Assembly (NCBI GenBank): GCA_019454045.1
Contig: SKCR01031831.1
Coordinates: forward strand, 1 to 64,000
Length of the DNA: 64,000 nt
Reading direction: 5' to 3'
Source: Zanthoxylum bungeanum
Lineage: Eukaryota; Streptophyta; Magnoliopsida; Sapindales; Rutaceae
This document shows positions 1-11,895 of the stretch, piece after piece (position 1 is the stretch's first letter; each line of letters begins with the position of its first letter). Below the pieces are notes generated by a model, which worked only from the letters and a program-made list of their open reading frames with translations, searched no databases and was not told where the DNA came from. Position numbers and translations under genes: made by a program.

Positions 1-2836
1 CTACTTTAAAAAATATTTTGTCAAAGTTATGTTTACTACTAGTATTAAAATTGGATTTTAAATACTTAGTGTGGTACATAATACATATATGTATTGACGT
101 TCAGAATCCGCTGTGAGCTGGATACTGGCTTCAAGCCGAGTTTTCTCTGCGAATTGGAAACGGGACGAAAGTCGCTGTTTCGACCATAGATACCTATTTG
201 GAACTACCATTTTGGGTATGTACTTAAATTAGGAAATGTTATATGTAACAGTTAGACTAGAGACATTATCTTTATATCAGTGTTTAATCCGATGCGGATA
301 AAACCTTTATATTCTAAAACACTAAAGTGTTTCATTATATAAAGATGATACTGAGATAATACTTAGATGTAAATGACATAATTTATATTTTGAATATAAT
401 AAAATCTCAAACATATAAATGACAAATAAATAGCTCAAATTGATTTGATCAATAGAGACTTATTTGTGGCATTGTTGTCTGGGACACAATTAAACGAGAC
501 TCGTATATCCACACTTTGAAGAGTGGGTACTAGGACTGATTTGACTATACAAATAAGGTCTGCGAATCTAGTTTATTAGGTAAAGTACCTAAAACACTAT
601 TTACTTGGTAATAGTGAAAAGGCCACCGATCTGTTAGCCCTATTCATGGTGAAGTTAGTGGGCCCATATCTAGCTAGGGTAAGATGTGAACATGAATATT
701 TCGTGACCTTGACGGATGTAGCATCACGTTATGGTTATGTGTTTCTTTTGAAGAACACAAATCGGAAACATCAGAGTTTCGACACGAAATAGAAAAACAG
801 ATCGGCTATAGTATTATTCCGCCACGGTAAGACCGTATTGGAAAAATACTTAAGCAGTAAGTTTCATAGGTACATGAAAGAGTATGGTATTCTTTCATAT
901 GAGGACTCCTCCCGAGACACGTCAGTTAGACGGTGTGTCCGAACGGATTAACCGAATCATGTTAGACATGATAAGGCTAATCACGAGTCACTCTGAGCTA
1001 CTATTTCCTTCTAAAAGATATGTATTAACAGTGCAAAACTTATTGAGAATAAGGTTCCATATAAATCTGATTTGACAGATATCATATAGGATATGAACAG
1101 GAAAGAAACGAGGTTTCTCATTCCTGATAATTTGGGTATGCCAGGCATAAGTTTGGATGATACCAAACTAAGAACCCAAATTGGATTAGTGCCAATATAG
1201 GTTATCCTAAGGGAAACCATAAGTATAGTACTTATATCCACATGAGAACAATGTGATTGTTGCTCACCATGCCATTTTCCTGAGAGGAATACCGATATGC
1301 AGTGGTCAGTGGGAGGATAGTGATACTCGATGAAATCGGAGTAATACTGTTCAAGGCACGAAGTCCTTAATGGAACACAAACAATTCATCTATGATGAAT
1401 CTGTACCATTAATCTTCAAATACACAAGAAATCGGGTAGATCGGATAGAGTCAGAAAACAACCTAGGGTATGGGTTTCTGATCTAACCTCATTAATGTCA
1501 ATCTTATGAAGGTATATCCACCGACTACGTTTTGATGAAGTGATACGAGGTATCGACTCCCTTTTATGGCAAAGTGCCATGAGTCCGAAATGGATTCCAT
1601 GTAATAACGACTATTATGGATACTAGTTGTTGTACCACGAGGCATTGTGCCTATGGTACATTAAACGTCTTCAAGGAAGACATACATGGAAGGCAACATA
1701 CCAACGTACAAAGCTGGGCTTTTGACGGAAAGGTATCGTTATCAACATTGTGTTAATAACGGTTCAACCTTTTACCTGTTGCCATGGTAAATCCTTTTGA
1801 AGATGCTTGTAGATAACTGTATATTTCATTTATGAAATGTGTCAGTTACAAATCAAAATCGCTTTCTGAAAATGAAACCTTTTGGAGGATGTTTACAACA
1901 TCCTGACGATTTGAATAACCGACAAACAAGGTTTGCGGGTTATTCGATCCATGTTTGGATTGAAGCAAGCATAAGGTTCTTGGAACTGTCGTTTTGAAAT
2001 AATCATAATGATTTATGATTTGACTCAAAACGAAATAATTCTTGTGTATATAAGGAGGTTAGTGGGAAGCGCACTGACAGTTAAATTCCCATGAAGCAAT
2101 TAATGAAAGCTTGGCTTTCATAGTTATTCTTTCAATAGAAATTCTCCGTAGAATTCTGGGGAGTAACAACCTTTATTCAAGGAATAAAGATCTATTGGGA
2201 TAGATTTGGAGTTGTTAACACTCTCTGGGAAATTGTACATTTAAAATGTACTTGTATTGGTGTCTCATACGCTTCGAGCATATGGAGTCACAATCAGGTC
2301 AATCCAAGTGATAGTCACTGGATTGAATTTAAGGACACTGTTAGTATCTTAGAGAACTAAAGATGTTGTCTTAAACTATGGAGAAGGAGAACTTGAAGTG
2401 ACTGGGATCACTACTGCAAGTTCCAAAACGATAAATACTACGGTACTATAAAGTTTGAATAACGGGACAGTGAGCTGGAAATATTCCGAGCAAGATAACT
2501 GCTTGCCGAATAAACAACAAATGTGGATTATTGCTGCAGCTGAGGCAGCAATAGAAGCCATTTGGATCGATAATAAATCTAATTAGATTAGATATGATCT
2601 GTTAGCAGCTGAGCTAGGCGTCAGCACAGGCTAAAGAATTAAAGGTCTCATCAGACGATCCAGATATATACTTCTATATCATCTGATTCGTTCGGATCAT
2701 ACATCGTGGCGATGTGATGATCGGTAAATCGCGTCAGACGATAATTAAGCAAACCGCTGACGAAAACCTTTCCTCAGCAATTTGAGCGAACCTACATAGT
2801 TCGGGTGTAGGACACTCGAGTGACTGGCTATGTGCC
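1..2836 (+). pseudogene. Cop-A1 decayed copia gag-pol, 3' part
   Basis: Remains of a Ty1/copia polyprotein that enters the window already past gag. No frame stays open, but landmarks can be read in short pieces. An integrase core lies at about 655-1075, with VTLTDVASRYGYVF from 703 and TPPETRQLDGVSER near 901, the latter holding the third catalytic acid. The integrase C-terminal block follows near 1100-1220, RT-like sequence from about 1480, and an RNase H tail (IAAAEAAIEAIWID) near 2529. The part that encodes the RT YVDD box in Cop-D is missing at about 2079-2086, exactly as in Cop-A2. Frame breaks at 1024-1034 and 1071-1080 are also shared with Cop-A2 and Cop-B. It ends at a polypurine tract and 3' LTR; the 5' part lies outside the window. 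The copia assignment is firm; domain borders are approximate. Confidence 0.85.
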
Positions 2837-2847
2837 AAGTGGGAGAT
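2837..2847 (+). other. Cop-A1 polypurine tract
   Basis: AAGTGGGAGAT lies directly before the 3' LTR start TGTTGG. The same tract precedes the 3' LTR of Cop-A2, Cop-B and Cop-D. In the family it primes plus-strand cDNA synthesis. Confidence 0.8.
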
Positions 2848-4897
2848 TGTTGGATAATATGACCCATAGCGTCACTATTTTCACAGAACATTGTGTTGCT
2901 GTGGCAAATTAACTATGTAACAAGGAAATTGCACTCTCGTCATTTGTGATTAGATCACCATAGATATATAAATGAAGAGAGGTCCCTATGATTAGTTCCT
3001 GGATTGAGATGATATGAGACAGTATCAGTCCACGAAGGATTAATCATTAAATATCCCTAGCCGTAGTATTATCGAGACTGGACATCGATAATGCGGAATA
3101 GGCTAGTATTGCACTTGTGCGCGTTGTGAGGGCACAACGACATAGTTCTCATATATATAAGTATTGGATACTTATGCAAGTGCGATAGGAGGTCGTGTTT
3201 CACCGATGGTACGGGAAACAGCTTCGCTCTGGATAGACCCCTCGGAATCCCATTGGTATTATGACGATGTGTCTATGGGAGGCCGAAATCAAGGTAGGTG
3301 TGTATAGTCTTAACTAACCTGAGACTTACATCGCTAATGCTTACGACAATCGATATACTTTAGTTGAGGTCGTTAGGACTGTAACTAGTTCTGTGTACGC
3401 CAATGCCGGGTATATTGAGAATCGTAGTGTATTGGATGTGATGTCAAGACGGAAGTATCACCAGTCATAATGGAGATGATGTCACGCAGGATACGGTATT
3501 AGTGCTCTTAAGTGATGCGCATCCAATCGTGATATTATGACCAGGTCATGAATATCCGATTATAGAGACTAGTTTACCAGACATCCGATATGTGTTTCGG
3601 ACGGGGCAGACACTTATCCAGCCCCAGCCCTAGCAGTGACTATCCGATACTGGACCGATATGCACAATACATTAGTATACTACGCTTGATACAGATCTTA
3701 ATATTCTTAAATGGATATGTCCGGAGAATTGGGTAGACTTGGTGCTTTGCTAGGAGTCGACCTTGTGTCTCGTAAATCGGTAGAAACGTAGTACTTGGTA
3801 CGTACGTGATTCGGATACTCCGACGACCGTATTTACTGCCAGATTATCCGGGGATCTCATGGGTCGCTTCCCGATAATCCACCGATGACGCACAACTCGC
3901 ACTCTTGAATAATCTGGGATTATAACAGAAGAGAGAGAAAATTAATCTAGGATTAGGAGGAATTACGGAGATTTTATCTAGGATAAAATATCGTCTAGAG
4001 AGAGATAACGATTAATTTGGAATTAATCGGTAAATTAATATATTCGATATATTAACGAAATTAGATTTCGACGCGGAATTAAAATTAGATTTTAAATCGG
4101 GCAAACGAGTTAATTTAGAATTAATTCGTTAGCGACGTAAATAATAATTTCGCTAGGCGCAATTATTTATTTAAATTCGATTTAATTAACGTCGCGACGT
4201 AAGCTCGGTATTTCGGAAATATCGAACCCGAACGAACGTGAGTGCACGTGGGCCCACTTTCATTTGGAAACGTGTGGGGCCCACATGACACATGTCATAT
4301 TATGCATTATTTAATTCTAATGCATTGCATGAAGATTGTGTACAATACACTCAATGGTCTTGCATGGAGTTTGAGTGTTTGACACTCTAAACCATTGCAT
4401 GATGTGTGTCATAAATTTATTATCAATTTAATAAATTTTATGGCATAAATATAAATTGATTTTGGTAAATCATTTTTTAACTAACACAAACTTCTTCTTC
4501 TCTCTCAATTTTTCTCTCTCTCTCACGCCCAAAGCTTGAAATGGGGACTGGTTTTGAACCAGAAAAACGTGACACAAAAGGGAAGCAAGGGTTGGGTTTT
4601 CATGGTGAAAACCGCAAGTGCTAGCACACTACGAGTCTTGCGAAGGTGGTAGGGAGGTTCACCCATGAGGCGGGATTCATCCGACGGAGTTTGGAGCTTC
4701 GTTTTGAGACCCGAAACTGCCAAGACAGTGAGCATGGACTGCTGCAGTGGGCTTACAAAGGTAGTGCGTTTTTGGGCATGATTCGTCTTCAAATCGACAT
4801 AACCGATCAATGTAAGTATTCCGCTATCTTCGTTGGTGTATTCACGCATGTTTTTCATGTCTTGTTTTGATCTTGGGACCTTAGATAATTACCAACA
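2848..4897 (+). repeat. Cop-A1 3' LTR
   Basis: A 2050-bp LTR beginning TGTTGGATAATATGACCC and ending ACCAACA. It is closely similar along its length to both Cop-A2 LTRs. It carries a promoter-proximal dyad (3057-3106), a TATA-like run near 3151-3162, and CACGTG fused to GTGGGCCCAC at 4245-4257. The sequence after 4897 is not host DNA but a reverse-oriented leader of Cop-C, so Cop-A1 probably inserted into Cop-C. That predicts a TAGCT target duplicate to the left of this window. Confidence 0.88.
3057..3106 (+). promoter_or_regulatory. U3 dyad in Cop-A1 LTR
   Basis: Nested inverted repeat: outer arms CTAGCC/GGCTAG, inner arms ATTATCGA/TCGATAAT around a 9-nt centre. It lies shortly upstream of the TATA-like run. 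Homologous dyads occur in the other LTRs, with compensatory arm changes in Cop-B and Cop-D. Confidence 0.6.
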
Positions 4898-5029
4898 TAG
4901 CTCTAATTAATTCATATACAAGCATTCTTAAACAAACAATTTGTCAAAATCATGCTTAAATCAAAAAGCCCCAAATTTTGTTCAAGAACCCTAATTCGTT
5001 TTTATGCAACCAATAGCTCAAGATACCAT
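4898..5029 (-). mobile_element. Cop-C leader stub with primer site
   Basis: On the minus strand this matches the start of the copia leader in Cop-A2. It carries a primer-site-like TGGTATCTTGAGC (plus positions 5016-5028), a diverged form of the tRNA-iMet site TGGTATCAGAGC, directly next to the LTR. The stub is only 132 bp because the Cop-A1 3' LTR abuts it at 4897/4898. The rest of Cop-C should lie beyond the left window edge if this is a nested insertion. Confidence 0.7.
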
Positions 5030-7147
5030 TGTAGAGTTTCAATCAAGTCCCAAGGACATGCATAAAAACGAGTTGAATACACAAAGGAGTAAGGCGGAAT
5101 ACATACTCACATTGATGGGTTTGATGCTAGGAAGAACAAGTTGCGTTTTCCTCCTTGTTGGTGCTCGGTTTGGCCTCCAAAAACAGCAGGGGCTGCTCGG
5201 TTTTGGTCCTCTTTGCGTCTCCAAGAATCGGCCATGGGTGGTCTCCATGGAAGCTCCAAGCTTCAAGCTCCAAAAATAAATCCAAGCTCACAAATTCGTT
5301 TCCCTATCACCTATGTATAACCCAAGGTGTGTGCTAGCACTACTCTTCTTCCTTTGCTTCTCACAAATTCGGTGAAACCAGAAAATTTTGAAGCAAATCG
5401 GCTTGAAGCCGTGAAGGAGAGGAAGATGAAAAGAGAGGGAAAAGGAGAAGTGCGTGAGTGGTGAGAGAGAGAGAGAGAAAATGGTTTTTGGTTTATATAT
5501 TTATTTTATTTTCCAAAAACAAAAAAAATATATAAATCACTTTCATATATATATATCAAAAGTCAAAAAGTAAAAGTTTATTAATGCTTTTTCCAACAAC
5601 CATATCACTTCTACTTTTTACTTTAAGTCACATCACATCACTTTAATAAAGTGACATGTTGTCAAGTCACATCACTCAAAGTGACAATTGATTTGACGCA
5701 TGATGTGATTAACGATTTGACGCTTGATGTGACTTGCGTGCCGCGCTCGAATTCGAAATGCGAATGCGCTCGCAATCACTCTCGGGCTCTGGTTCGCTAA
5801 TTCCAAATTAACGAATTTTTCGTCGCGTCGTAATTAAATGATTACGCCTAGCGAAATCACTATTCCCGTCGTTAACGAATTAATTATAAATTAATTCGTT
5901 CGCCCGAATTAAAATCTAATTTTAATTCCGCGTCGAAATCCAATTTCTAATAATATATCAAATATATTATTTTATCGATTAATTCCAAATTAATCGTTCT
6001 CTCTCTTTAATTAATATTTTATCCCAGATAAAATATCTCCACAATTAATCCCAGATTAATTTTCTCTCTCTTCCAATTAATCTCAGATTAATTAAAGTAC
6101 GAGTTATACATCATCGGTGAATCTTCAGGAAGCGACCCATGAGATCTCCGGATATGTTGGCAGTAAATACGGTCGTCGGATTATCCGAACACGTAAGTAC
6201 CTCGTACTACGTTTATACCGATTTACAAGACAAGATTGGCTTCGAGCAAAGCGCCATGCCTACCCAATTCTCCAGAAATATTCTTACAGGAATATATAGA
6301 TCTGTATTAAGCGTAGTATACCGCAGTATTGTGTATATCGGCCCAATATCGGATAGTCACGTGCTAGGGCTGGGGCTGGATAAGTGTCTACCCCGTCCGA
6401 AGCACATGTCGGATGTCTGGTAACTAGTCTCTATAATCGGATATGCATGACCTAGTCATAACATCCCGATGGTTGCGCAACACTTAAGAGCACTAGTACC
6501 GTATCCTGCGTGACATCATCTCCAATATGACTGAAGTGATACTTCCGTCTTGACATCACACCCAATACACTACGACTCTCTGATAAACCCAGAAGTGGAG
6601 TACGCAGAACCGGTTAAAGCCCTGTACCACCAAGACCAAAGTCTATCGATTATCATAAGTATTAGCGATGTAAGTCTCAGGTTAAGACTATACACACTTA
6701 CCTTGATTTCGGCCTCCCATAGACACATAGTCATAATACTAATGAGATTCCGAGGGGTCTATCCAGAGCGAAGCTGTTTTCCGTACCATCGGTGAAACAC
6801 GACCTCCTATCGCACATGCATAAGTATCCAATACTTATATATATGAGAACTATGCCGTTGTGCCCTCACAACGCGCACAAGTGCAATACTAGCCTATTCC
6901 GCATTATTGATGTCCTGTCTCGATAATACTCCGGCTAGGGATATTTAATGATTAATCCTTCGTGGACTGATACTGTCTCATATCATCTCAATCCAGGAAC
7001 TAATCATATGGACCTCTCTTCATTTATGTATCTATGGTGATTTAATCACAAATGATGAGAGTGCAATTTCCTTGTCACATAGTTAATTTGCTACAACAAC
7101 ACAATGATCTGTGCAAATAGTGACGCTATGGGTCATTTTATCCAACA
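5030..7147 (-). repeat. Cop-C 5' LTR (inverted relative to Cop-A1 LTR)
   Basis: A 2118-bp copia LTR on the minus strand. The minus-strand start TGTTGGATAAAATGACCC is at 7147; the end lies at the primer site at 5030. It shares U3 with the other LTRs, including the dyad (plus 6889-6938) and a TATA-like run, but its R/U5 part resembles the solo LTR at 58360 more than Cop-A LTRs. It holds a GA microsatellite near 5462-5478. No partner LTR is present, so insertion age cannot be judged. Confidence 0.85.
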
Positions 7148-7156
7148 TCACTATTT

Positions 7157-10100
7157 GGGATAGCGAGACCTCTAGACCCAGATTTCATAGATAGATTGGT
7201 GGCACTAATAGCATCACTATTTGTTGGTTTGGTTTCAGAGACAGGTTGGTGGCACTGATAACATCACTGTTTACTGGTTGATTTCAGAGACATGTTGGTG
7301 GCACTGATAGCACCTCTGTTTACTGGTTTAGTTTCAAAGAGTGGTTGGTGGCACTGATAGCACAACTGTTTACTGGTTTAGTGGCTTGGGGACAGCGAGG
7401 CGTAACTCTCCAAGACAACGGGATTTTATACAGGATGACAGATGGTATTTCAGATGATGTTTTCACAAATGTTTTACAAAAATTTTGAAAGGAAAACTTA
7501 GATTTAGGTATTGTGAACTCTGAAAGTTATTGCATTGATTATGAGTATTTACGGAAAAGCTCAGAGTTTTACAAATATAAAAAAGTTTTTCTGAAAAGTT
7601 TTATAGAAAGAGATGTATTCTCAGATAAGAAAAGAGATTTCTGAAAAGATAGTTTTCTTAGACATTTTCTTCTGATTGCCGATTTGATGATATTTTAAAT
7701 ATGGATAATTGTGATAAAAGTATATATGTATGATTTCATGTTTCATGTGAATGAAGTGTATTTGATATCAAACGATATACTCTATGGTATTTATGTTTTG
7801 CATTGTATGTTTTGGATGCTAGCTATTGGAATAGTGCAATTGTAGATGAGTAAATATGAAAGTTTGACATGGGTTGAATATAAGAATAATAACAAGTTAA
7901 TAAAATCTGAACTTGTAATAATTTAGTAATTCTAATATATTGCAGATATGCTGATTAGTTTGTTTGAAGTTTATATTTGACCTGTTTGTCATAAGATTAG
8001 CTACCTTATGTCTTAATTCTGGAATAACAAGTTTACAAGAGTGATCCTTATATCTATTAACAATGTTTGTACTTGATATTTTGTTAGCTCTACTTCGTCG
8101 ACCTGATCTTGGTATTCCTTCTCTTATCTTAGCCATGTAACTCTATATATTCTTTTTCTAAGCTTCAATTGCTTATGAGTTCATTTCTTCAAGTTGTACT
8201 ATTTTGCTTATCTATATGGCCTAAGGCTTCCTAGACTACTAATGTTGTCTACTGATGGCTCGTGCACTTAAGATGTTAATTTTGGACAGTTTTTCTAATG
8301 GTCCTTCTTAATTGGCTAAAGTGTCAGGCTTATTTATATGCATACTTGTGCTTGAATTGTATTCCCTATTATTGATGTCGATGCTGGCGATTCAATTTTG
8401 GCTAATGTTTATACTTTTCTTGTACCTATAAATTCGTTGCTATTCCGAATCTGATTAACCGTCATTCACACGACTTATTCTCTATACCCGGTTATATTTT
8501 AGGGTATCCACATCTTTATTGTTCATATAGTCTTACGCTTTCAAGGGTTGTTAATCAAATATATGCAAATATAAACAAACTTGTAAATTTCATCCTTATC
8601 CGATGACCGTTTACGTAAATTATACCTTGATAACTCACCTAATGCCTTAAATGCAGCATTGTACTGAACTTATCTTCTCGATTCTATACTACACTACACA
8701 TATACCAAACCACTCATACCCGTGGCTAAGACCATCCCAAACCCGTTGTGGTTAGTTCAACTTAAACTATGACTGGTTATTTCACATGGATTTCATTAGT
8801 TAAGACGCAAAAGAACTTTAGTTTCATTCCAATACTGTGAAATCTTATTTTTACATACATTTGTCATCGCTTACTCAGCATTCTCTCCAATTGTAGCCAC
8901 AACATCGACAGTTCCACTTCCAAACGTTTTGGTAAGTGTTCTTTTTGTTTTCTTTCCTGCTCTATTCTATGCCAGAAACTTATGTGATCTATGACTTGGT
9001 ATCCTTCATGGATTTACTTATTTTCTGGGGATATCTTTGGGACAATCATCGAGGTCCATCTTTGTTGTTGTTGTCTAACGAGGGTTGAGAGGGTGGGTTC
9101 GATCCTAAAGTCTTTTCCAGTTATGGTTGTCTCATTAGCTACATGTGTTGCAGTTACACATGCTACTAATATATAATCCAAGGATTCCTTTACTTACATA
9201 TTTGATATTTCCTCCCACTCTAAGGTACTTCTGCTAGGATCTGTCTGATTTTCATATTCCAACTTTACTCCTGATTTATTTTCGACTATCGATTATACTT
9301 TCTCTTACTAAGAATCTCCTTATGGTTCATGCTCTCTGCGAACCCTACTGTACTTCCTCTATTATCCCTCATAATCTCAGTTCCTTGAACATCTTATGTC
9401 TTTTCTTCTTAAGAAGCTCCATCATCCATTATATGTTAAGGTATCATTATTAATGCTTTTGGTTCGTGTGTTACTCTCTTACTAATTTTCCTCCTCTAAC
9501 ATGGTTGAGAGTTCTATATGAGTCACATACTCTAGTTCTTTACTATTTCGAGCCTCTACTTCCTTAAAGGCTTTCAGTTCTACAATAAGGTAGGTCTTCC
9601 TTCTAAATTCGGCTAAACATACCGTGACTCCCAATCCCTTTATCTCATACAAGATATTAATATCTTTTGATCCTTGTCTAGGTCATGTGGAGCTTCTGGG
9701 TTAGCTATCTTTTCGACTCGTGATATGTCTATCATGTCTGATGCTCTTCTTTACTTGTTCTACTCCTGCTATGCCTAATTTGTGGGGGTAGACAATTGCT
9801 TTCCTTGAAGATCTGAAAATATATATTTTGTTAATTGTCTAAGTTCAACGATGGTCTGATTGGGTGTCTATATACTCAATAGGGTCAAAACTACTGGATA
9901 GAAGAGTTATCGCTTATACTGTTGGAATCTGCGTCGGCTATCCAAGTCTTAAGGTTTCCACAACTCTTATCAAATAGGTTGAGGTTTCCATTTGCGTTAC
10001 TACCTTCACGTTATGTTATCTACGTGTCTGTCTATACTGAACTTCCTTGTTACTTCTCGTATCGTTCTTTATTATTTGCACATTTTATCTATTGGCTCTA

Positions 10101-10974
10101 AGCCGTACTACCGAGGCTATTTGGTAGTTATTTCCTATGGGATATTTTCTAGAAATCTACCTTTTTACTATTGCTATATGGTGCAGTTATGCCTTTTTAA
10201 TTCCTATTGTTCGTACCGGTACTCCTGTTAACTTCCAAATATTTCCATTATTCTAGGTCTGTCCTTTATAAACCTACACGGGTTTCTACTGATATTGATT
10301 TGATCTATGGGTTTCTACTGTGTTTGGTCTATTCTGTGGACTTCTACCAGTACTCCAAGCCTCGTGCTAACTTGCATAGATTCTTAAACTATACTCGGTC
10401 CTCTTCTTTCAAACTTCAAAAATTTCCTAAGACTTTTCTAAGTGATCTTATCTTCCAGCGTTCTCTGTTTCTTGCTCAATAAATACCATTTTCGGACTTC
10501 CTTATGGTTATCTTTATATATGCTAATAAAATATGGAGTTTCACGTCTCAACAAATTTCGATGTCCTTATTCTGGTACTTTGTGTCCTGGTAGAGTCTAT
10601 TACTCATATAAGGTAGGTATGAAATAGGCTCCACCAAGACAGCTTCCTTAACCGCTATCATGGAGAATTTGGGTAACTTAGGGCCGTATCTCTTTCAGAT
10701 TTCTTGGTTGAGGCAACTAATCATCTTTCCTTACGACCTTCATTTGTTTTCTTACCGGACTGGGTTTGGGGATCTTGAATCCTTTACGCGTATACCGAGA
10801 ATTTAAGATAACCGATCATTTGGGTTAGTTTATAATGACATATAAGATTATTGGAACTGAAAACATTGAGACTAGATTGAATTGGTTGTTCCGGAAAGAT
10901 CCGAGATTTTATCATAGTTTAGTCGAGAACTCCGTAAGTCGTGTTTCTGATGGCATTTCACCACTTTTTTGACA
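7157..10974. repeat. Old non-coding retroelement-like block, copy 1
   Basis: About 3.8 kb without a usable frame. It aligns with 22254 to about 27010 (copy 2) in the same orientation up to about 10790, apart from one 1132-bp gap: copy 1 joins at 8011/8012 where copy 2 has 23109-24240, with the triplet TGT at both deletion edges. The first part (7157-8011) corresponds to the interior of the LTR-like sequence G; the rest is strongly T-rich on the plus strand. I recognise no protein domain. A decayed Ty3/gypsy or other non-autonomous LTR element is the best guess. Confidence 0.45.
7194..7385. repeat. 50-bp tandem repeats, four copies
   Basis: GGTTGGTGGCACTGATA-type units start at 7194, 7244, 7294 and 7343, giving a period of about 50 bp. 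The same four-unit array occurs in copy 2 at 22291-22490, so it predates the duplication. Confidence 0.75.
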
Positions 10975-11582
10975 GATGTGACTAGGACCTGGAGTGGTCG
11001 TGAAGCTAGGTAAGTAACCCATGCGATGAGAACTTAAATTAGTGATTTCATGTTTGAATGACATGTTAGGATAAAAGATGATAGTTAAGGTATATTCTTG
11101 AGAATGTAGTTCGAGATTACGTATGGATAGGATAATCGACTACAACAAGTATGGATCTTTTTTATCGATACGGCATGAAGTGAAACATGAAATGAACTTA
11201 ATGTTCATGTGTATATATGGATGCATGGAAATGTATGAAACAGTACTAATACGGATTCATGTATGTAAATATATGATTATGTATAATCATGTGTATTAAC
11301 ATATGAACACATATTTATATATTATGACATGATTGATATGTATGATTTGGGTATAAAGGATTGGCAAAGGAAATAAGTTATAACTTTAGAATTTGTATAG
11401 TATGTGTAGATGTGCATAATTGGGACAAATTTATTATTGATTAATGTATACGATTTACCAGGATCGAGGTTAAGTTGGTATAGGCTAAAGTATTTTCCGA
11501 GTGATGGAAGTTCATGATTGATTGGATACGTATATGAATGGTGAATGTTGATTGATAAATAAAGAATATGAGGAGTGTAAAG
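10975..11582 (+). repeat. Possible start of gypsy-like LTR G
   Basis: Non-coding AT-rich sequence. It begins TGTGACTAGGACC, which could pair as an LTR edge with GTTACA at 23967-23972 once Cop-A2 is removed. Direct support is limited to this weak TG..CA pairing and to the sequence continuing across the Cop-A2 insertion. The last five bases, TAAAG, are the Cop-A2 target duplicate. Confidence 0.3.
11578..11582. other. Cop-A2 left target-site duplicate TAAAG
   Basis: TAAAG directly precedes the 5' LTR and is repeated perfectly at 21698-21702 after the 3' LTR. Five bases is the usual copia size. Confidence 0.9.
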
Positions 11583-11790
11583 TGTTGGATAATATGACCC
11601 ATAGCGTCACTATTTGCACAGATCATTGTGTTGTTGTAGCAAATTAACTATGTAATAAGGAAATTGCACTCTCATCGTTTGTGATTAGATCACCATAGAT
11701 ATATAAATGAAGAGAGGTCCCTATGATTAGTTCCTGGATTGAGATGATATGAGACAGTATCAGTCCACGAAGGATTAATCATTAATATCC

Positions 11791-11840
11791 CTAGCCGTAG
11801 TATTATCGAGACTGGACATCGATAATGCGGAATAGGCTAG
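11791..11840 (+). promoter_or_regulatory. U3 dyad in Cop-A2 5' LTR
   Basis: Outer arms CTAGCC (11791-11796) and GGCTAG (11835-11840); inner arms ATTATCGA (11802-11809) and TCGATAAT (11819-11826). It sits about 45 bp before the TATA-like box. Cop-B and Cop-D carry CTAGTC/GACTAG at the outer arms, a paired change. Confidence 0.6.
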
Positions 11841-11855
11841 TATTGCACTTGTGCG

Positions 11856-11873
11856 CGTTGTGAGGGCACAACG
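11856..11873 (+). promoter_or_regulatory. Second U3 inverted repeat
   Basis: CGTTGTG / AGGG / CACAACG, a perfect 7-bp stem with a 4-nt centre, 12 bp before the TATA-like box. Cop-A1, Cop-B and Cop-C keep the full stem; Cop-D keeps six pairs. Confidence 0.5.
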
Positions 11874-11885
11874 GCATAGTTCTCA

Positions 11886-11895
11886 TATATATAAG
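11886..11895 (+). promoter_or_regulatory. TATA-like box of Cop-A2 5' LTR
   Basis: TATATATAAG, the only strong TATA-like run next to the conserved U3 dyads. It is retained in register in the other copia LTRs, for example as TATATTTAAG in Cop-D. The transcription start would lie roughly 30 bp downstream. Confidence 0.55.

Noticed and set aside
8980..9180. Possible small genes in copies at 8991-9176 and 25221-25406 (similar 61-codon frames)
   Set aside because: Similarity reflects the segmental duplication; substitutions hit all codon positions and there is no recognisable protein.
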